Positions 61,068 to 64,000 of a stretch of DNA of 64,000 nt are shown here, piece by piece. The translations under genes and the position numbers were made by a program. Source of the DNA: Chloroflexota bacterium (GTDB lineage Bacteria > Chloroflexota > Anaerolineae > UBA2200 > JACIWT01); NCBI GenBank assembly GCA_014360825.1, contig JACIWT010000002.1, positions 78,782 through 142,781 of the forward strand. The letters run 5' to 3'. The notes beneath the pieces are model-generated. The model did no database searches. It had not been told where the DNA came from and was given only the letters and a program-made list of their open reading frames with translations. Position 1 is the first letter of the stretch. Every line of letters starts with the position of its first letter.

Positions 61068-61445
61068 GTGAAGGAAAAGCGTTCTAAGGGCCAGAGCCTG
61101 GTGGAGTGGGCACTGGTGCTGCCCCTCCTACTTCTCATTTTGCTCGCCATCTTTGACCTGGGAGGGGCGTTCGGTGACTACATTGCCCTGAGTGAAGCGG
61201 CCCGTCAGGGCGCTTACTACGGCTCCATGCACCCGACAGACTTGGCGGGCATCCGCCAGCGGGTGCGAGAGGAGGCGGCAGGCGCTGGATTGACCATCAC
61301 CGATGCCGACATCACTATCACGGCAGGCGGAGCAGGCGAACCAATCCGCGTGTCTGTGGATTACGTTTACCATTCTATCACTACCTATGTGATCGGGAGC
61401 GGCCTGATCCCACTCCGGGCGACAGTGGAGATGGTAGTCTATTAG
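61068..61445 (+). CDS. tadE: TadE-like minor pilin, first copy
   Basis: The 125-residue protein has a basic leader and the QSLVEWALVLPLLLLILLAIFDLGGAF motif of TadE-type pseudopilins (GQ/QS-L-V-E-x-A), one membrane helix, then a C-terminal beta-rich domain. TadE/F proteins are processed by the pilus peptidase and help assembly. The GTG start has GGAGGTGG upstream. It is followed after 16 nt by the second copy. Confidence 0.88.
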   Translation: MKEKRSKGQSLVEWALVLPLLLLILLAIFDLGGAFGDYIALSEAARQGAYYGSMHPTDLAGIRQRVREEAAGAGLTITDADITITAGGAGEPIRVSVDYVYHSITTYVIGSGLIPLRATVEMVVY

Positions 61446-61461
61446 TACGGGAGATACAGAG

Positions 61462-61890
61462 GTGAACCTGAGGGGTGAGGAGTCTATCGGCTCGCGAACT
61501 AGGAGGGGAAGAGCCGTTCGTCAGAGGGGAGATAGCCTGGTCGAATTCGCGATCATCCTCCCCGTCTTGCTCCTCATCCTCATGGCCATTTTGGATTTCG
61601 GACGGGCAGCCTACGTCTACAATGTAGTGGCCAATGCCGCCCGCGAGGGGGCCCGGTACGCAATGGTCGCCCCCACGGACATCGCGGGCATTCAGAGCGC
61701 GGTGTGGAGCAAAACGCCAGGCCTCGACCCAGCCCATCTGGCGGTGGACATCTCGTATCCCGATGCCTCCACCGTGGCTGTGGAGGTCAGTTACGATTTT
61801 TACTTGGTGACCCCCATGCTGGCCACCGCATTAGGGGGCACGGATCATTTGCACTTGAGGAGCACCTCGAGAGCCTACATCAGTTTTTGA
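61462..61890 (+). CDS. tadE: TadE-like minor pilin, second copy
   Basis: This 142-residue protein has a longer basic leader (SRTRRGRAVRQRG), then DSLVEFAIILPVLLLILMAILDFGRAAYVYN and NAAREGARYA, the typical TadE core. The rest is a beta-rich domain. The two TadE copies differ mainly in the C-terminal half. A GTG starts the gene; GGGAGA lies upstream. It sits 15 nt before the first TadG gene. Confidence 0.88.
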   Translation: MNLRGEESIGSRTRRGRAVRQRGDSLVEFAIILPVLLLILMAILDFGRAAYVYNVVANAAREGARYAMVAPTDIAGIQSAVWSKTPGLDPAHLAVDISYPDASTVAVEVSYDFYLVTPMLATALGGTDHLHLRSTSRAYISF

Positions 61891-61905
61891 GGAGCCGGAG
61901 GTAGG

Positions 61906-62838
61906 ATGGAGGGGGCGCCGGTGGACGAAGTCACAAGCGTTTCTGAAGCGCATCACCGCCAGCGGGGGCAGGTGTGGGTTTTCGTAGCCATCCTGATGTT
62001 GGTACTGCTCGGTATCCTGGCGGTGGCGTTAGATGGCAGCAATGCCTATCTCAATCGGCGCCAGGCACAGAACGCGGCCGATGCGGGGGCGCTGGCCGGG
62101 GCGCGGCTGCTGGCCCTGGGTGCCAGTCCAGCCGAGGTAGAGGCAGCGGCCACCGAGTATGCCGTACAGCGCAACGGAGCCGATTCGTGTCAGGTTACCA
62201 TTCTCGGCAACACGGTGAGGGTGAGCACTACAAAGCGCACATCCACTTTCTTTGCTGGTGTGGTGGGCATTTCGGAGGTCGAGGCCCTGGCCGAAGCGGC
62301 GGCTACTTTCGGAGCCCCGGATAGCGCCGGTGGCCTGCGGCCCATTGCCATCAAGAATTTCCCGTATGTCTATGGGGAGGAATACGCCATCTGGGATGAC
62401 AACCCAGATGAAGATCCAAATCCGGAGACCACCCACATCATCGCCGGCAGTTACCGCGGGTGGCTCAATCTGTCCTGTGCCTATCCTGCTTCGTGCAGCG
62501 TTGGCAGCGATGACCTCAAGGAGTGGATGGCAAACGGCTACCAGGGCACTGTGCAGGTGGGCTCATGGTTGCGCGGTGATCCTGGGACACGGGCCAGTGT
62601 TCTCAAACAGGCGCAGGTAGGAACCGAAGTGATCATCGCCGTGTACGACGATATTCGGAATCTGTACCCGGGCAAAGAGTATTACCACGTGATCAAATTC
62701 GCCGTCTTTCACATCACGGAGGTGAAAGCGACGGGGAACCCGAAATATATCGAAGGGCGTTTTATCCGGCACGTCCAGATGGGGAATCCCAGCGGAGGTC
62801 CGGATGGCGGTCTAAGGGTGGTGCGGCTCACAAAGTAG
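61906..62838 (+). CDS. TadG-like pilus protein, first copy
   Basis: The 310-residue protein has a basic start, a membrane segment with VWVFVAILMLVLLGILAVALDG, then NRRQAQNAADAGALAGARLL, the TadG/Flp-assembly signature, and a long C-terminal domain with IAIKNFPYVYGEEYAIWDD and PGKEYYHVIKFAVFHITEV. It is paired in tandem with a close paralogue at 62921-63829. It would be part of the Tad pilus assembly apparatus in the envelope. Confidence 0.85.
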   Translation: MEGAPVDEVTSVSEAHHRQRGQVWVFVAILMLVLLGILAVALDGSNAYLNRRQAQNAADAGALAGARLLALGASPAEVEAAATEYAVQRNGADSCQVTILGNTVRVSTTKRTSTFFAGVVGISEVEALAEAAATFGAPDSAGGLRPIAIKNFPYVYGEEYAIWDDNPDEDPNPETTHIIAGSYRGWLNLSCAYPASCSVGSDDLKEWMANGYQGTVQVGSWLRGDPGTRASVLKQAQVGTEVIIAVYDDIRNLYPGKEYYHVIKFAVFHITEVKATGNPKYIEGRFIRHVQMGNPSGGPDGGLRVVRLTK

Positions 62839-62920
62839 ACAGTTCACAGACCACCAGATAGCAGAGCGGGCAGGGCAAGCCCGCAACGGAGAATGGCAGG
62901 CAACTGCGGAGGTGGTTCTT

Positions 62921-63829
62921 ATGCGCACAATATCAGATTACCTAATGCGAGGAAGGAGAGGCCAGGTCTGGGTTTTTGTGGCCATATTGATGGTGTGTCT
63001 GCTGGGCATCCTGGCCCTGGCCATTGACGGGGGCAGTGCCTATTTGGCTCGGCGCCAGGCGCAGAACGCGGCCGATGCGGGGGCGCTGGCCGGGGCGCGG
63101 CTGCTGGCCCTGGGTGCCACCCCGGCCGAGGTGGAGGCGGTGGCCACCCAATATGCAGTGCAGCGCAACGGGGCCGATTCGTGCCAGGTTGCCATCGCCG
63201 GCGATACTGTAACGGTAACAGCGACTAAGCACATCGCGATGTACTTCGCGCCCATAGTGGGCATATCGGAAATGACCCCCTCCGCTCGGGCCAAGGCCCG
63301 TTACGGCGCCCCGCAGCAGGTGGATGGGTTGGCCCCCATTGCGGTGAAGGATTTCGCATACGCGCTTAATGAGATCTACACCATCTGGGACGACGATTCC
63401 ATTGAGCCGGACCCGGAGACCACGCACGAGATCGCAGGTAGTTACCGAGGGTGGCTAAATCTGGGGTGTGTTTACCCGGCAAGTTGCAGCACGAGCAACG
63501 ATGACCTGAAAAATTGGATGCTCAATGGCTATCCGGGCTTCATCCTTGCAGGCAGTTGGCTTTACGGCGACCCTGGAACGAGATCCAGTGCCATCCAGCA
63601 AGCCCAGGTGGGCCAAATCTTAAAGGTGGCAGTGTACGATAGCGTGCAGGAACTTTACCCCGGTAAGCCATACTTTCACATCAAGAAATTCGCCGTCTTT
63701 GAGGTCACCGAGGTGATCCCCACTGGTTTCCCTAAAGGTATTCGTGGCAAATTCATCCGCAGCGTGGATATCGGTGAATTGGGGGGCACATCCGACGGCG
63801 GTCTGCGGGTGGTCAAATTAGTGCAATAG
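62921..63829 (+). CDS. TadG-like pilus protein, second copy
   Basis: The 302-residue paralogue of the previous gene has RGQVWVFVAILMVCLLGILALAIDGGSAYLARRQAQNAADAGALAGARLL, then IAVKDFAYALNEIYTIWDD and PGKPYFHIKKFAVFEVTEV. A 70-bp stretch is almost identical to the first copy. ATG 62921 is preferred to an in-frame GTG at 62912 because GGAGGTGG lies at normal distance. It ends 9 nt before cpaB. Confidence 0.85.
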   Translation: MRTISDYLMRGRRGQVWVFVAILMVCLLGILALAIDGGSAYLARRQAQNAADAGALAGARLLALGATPAEVEAVATQYAVQRNGADSCQVAIAGDTVTVTATKHIAMYFAPIVGISEMTPSARAKARYGAPQQVDGLAPIAVKDFAYALNEIYTIWDDDSIEPDPETTHEIAGSYRGWLNLGCVYPASCSTSNDDLKNWMLNGYPGFILAGSWLYGDPGTRSSAIQQAQVGQILKVAVYDSVQELYPGKPYFHIKKFAVFEVTEVIPTGFPKGIRGKFIRSVDIGELGGTSDGGLRVVKLVQ

Positions 63830-63838
63830 GAGCGAGCG

Positions 63839-64000
63839 ATGGGACAGCGAAAGGGTTGTCTTTGGATCACAGCAGGCATCATCACGGCACTCATCGCGGG
63901 CGTAACCGCTTTCGTTGTCGTGTTCCAAGCGACGGCACAGCGTCCAGCCACGCCCGAGATACCGATGACCGAGGTGGTGGTGGCGCGACGGAGCATAGCC
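63839..64000 (+). CDS. cpaB: CpaB-like pilus assembly protein, partial
   Basis: The frame opens at ATG 63839, ten nt after the TadG stop, with AGGAGCGAGC upstream, and runs off the window edge (54 codons seen). It has a basic start, a membrane helix (about 10-30), a Thr/Pro-rich stretch and TEVVVARRSIA, the usual start of the SAF domain of CpaB/RcpC. CpaB is part of the outer pilus assembly machinery. The rest of the Tad operon is expected downstream of the window. Confidence 0.75.
   Translation, partial: MGQRKGCLWITAGIITALIAGVTAFVVVFQATAQRPATPEIPMTEVVVARRSIA

Overview
The window looks like a chromosomal segment of a Chloroflexota bacterium, probably Anaerolineae or a neighbouring class. The signs are secreted proteins with long Thr/Pro linkers (PTPTPT type), DUF5666/DUF5667 sigma-factor loci, a BMP-type nucleoside importer, a small secreted protein ending in an RLPIVLKNY-like tail, a translin-family protein, and a Tad pilus locus with TadE/TadG proteins. 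GC content is moderately high. Many promoters are close to TTGACA-N17-TATAAT and many genes overlap by ATGA or GTGA. I saw no rRNA, tRNA, CRISPR array, prophage or transposase gene.

Layout. 1-3727 (+): a compact operon of a TPR membrane protein, a DUF3467 protein, a translin-like protein, and two membrane-tethered halves of a Cas4/Dna2-type PD-(D/E)XK nuclease with an L,D-transpeptidase lipoprotein gene between them. This is the most unusual locus in the window. 3754-10649 (+): housekeeping operon hisS, nadK, zinc-ribbon membrane protein, recN, HIT hydrolase, M20 peptidase, PAP2 phosphatase. 10793-15464 (+): ECF sigma factor, DUF5667/DUF5666 regulator, secreted DUF5666 protein, secreted beta-propeller-like protein. 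15457-19295 (-): mnmG, Nudix hydrolase, cold-shock protein, TVP38 membrane protein. 19374-22072 (+): methyltransferase (probably leaderless), membrane protein, CapA-like protein. 22079-26106 (-): acetyltransferase, lipoprotein and glycosyltransferase operon, then two secreted proteins preceded by a candidate structured RNA. 26151-31320 (-): nucleoside ABC importer behind a perfect-consensus promoter. 31414-37370: deformylase and an ammonium transporter from back-to-back promoters, then phosphoribosyltransferase, LOG-like protein, ThpR, amidohydrolase and polysaccharide deacetylase.

37516-39306 (+): a small Cys/Gly-rich membrane protein and murE. 39370-43790 (-): rel (RelA/SpoT), glutamate formiminotransferase, and two related lipoproteins, one of them frameshifted. 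43860-46770 (+): slipin, CDF metal transporter with three C-terminal domains, ComEA. 46849-47517 (-): NarL-type response regulator. 47713-49126 (+): two toxin-antitoxin-like pairs, each preceded by a copy of a diverged 101-bp repeat. 49289-53077: triple-PA14 secreted protein and a LysM lipoprotein. 53150-59162 (-): histidine kinase, family 5 substrate-binding lipoprotein and large repeat lipoprotein, apparently one operon. 59338-64000 (+): a response regulator with Glu in place of the phosphoacceptor Asp, a MerR/excisionase-type HTH protein, and the start of a Tad pilus operon (Flp pilin, two TadE, two tandem TadG paralogues, and cpaB cut by the window edge).

How the genes work together. Several regions concern the cell surface: peptidoglycan (murE, L,D-transpeptidase, LysM protein, deacetylase), pili (Tad, ComEA for DNA uptake) and large secreted adhesion or sensing proteins. 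Others concern stress and signalling: rel, ECF sigma factor, toxin-antitoxin pairs, cold-shock protein. All functions are inferred from protein motifs read by eye; no database search was run.
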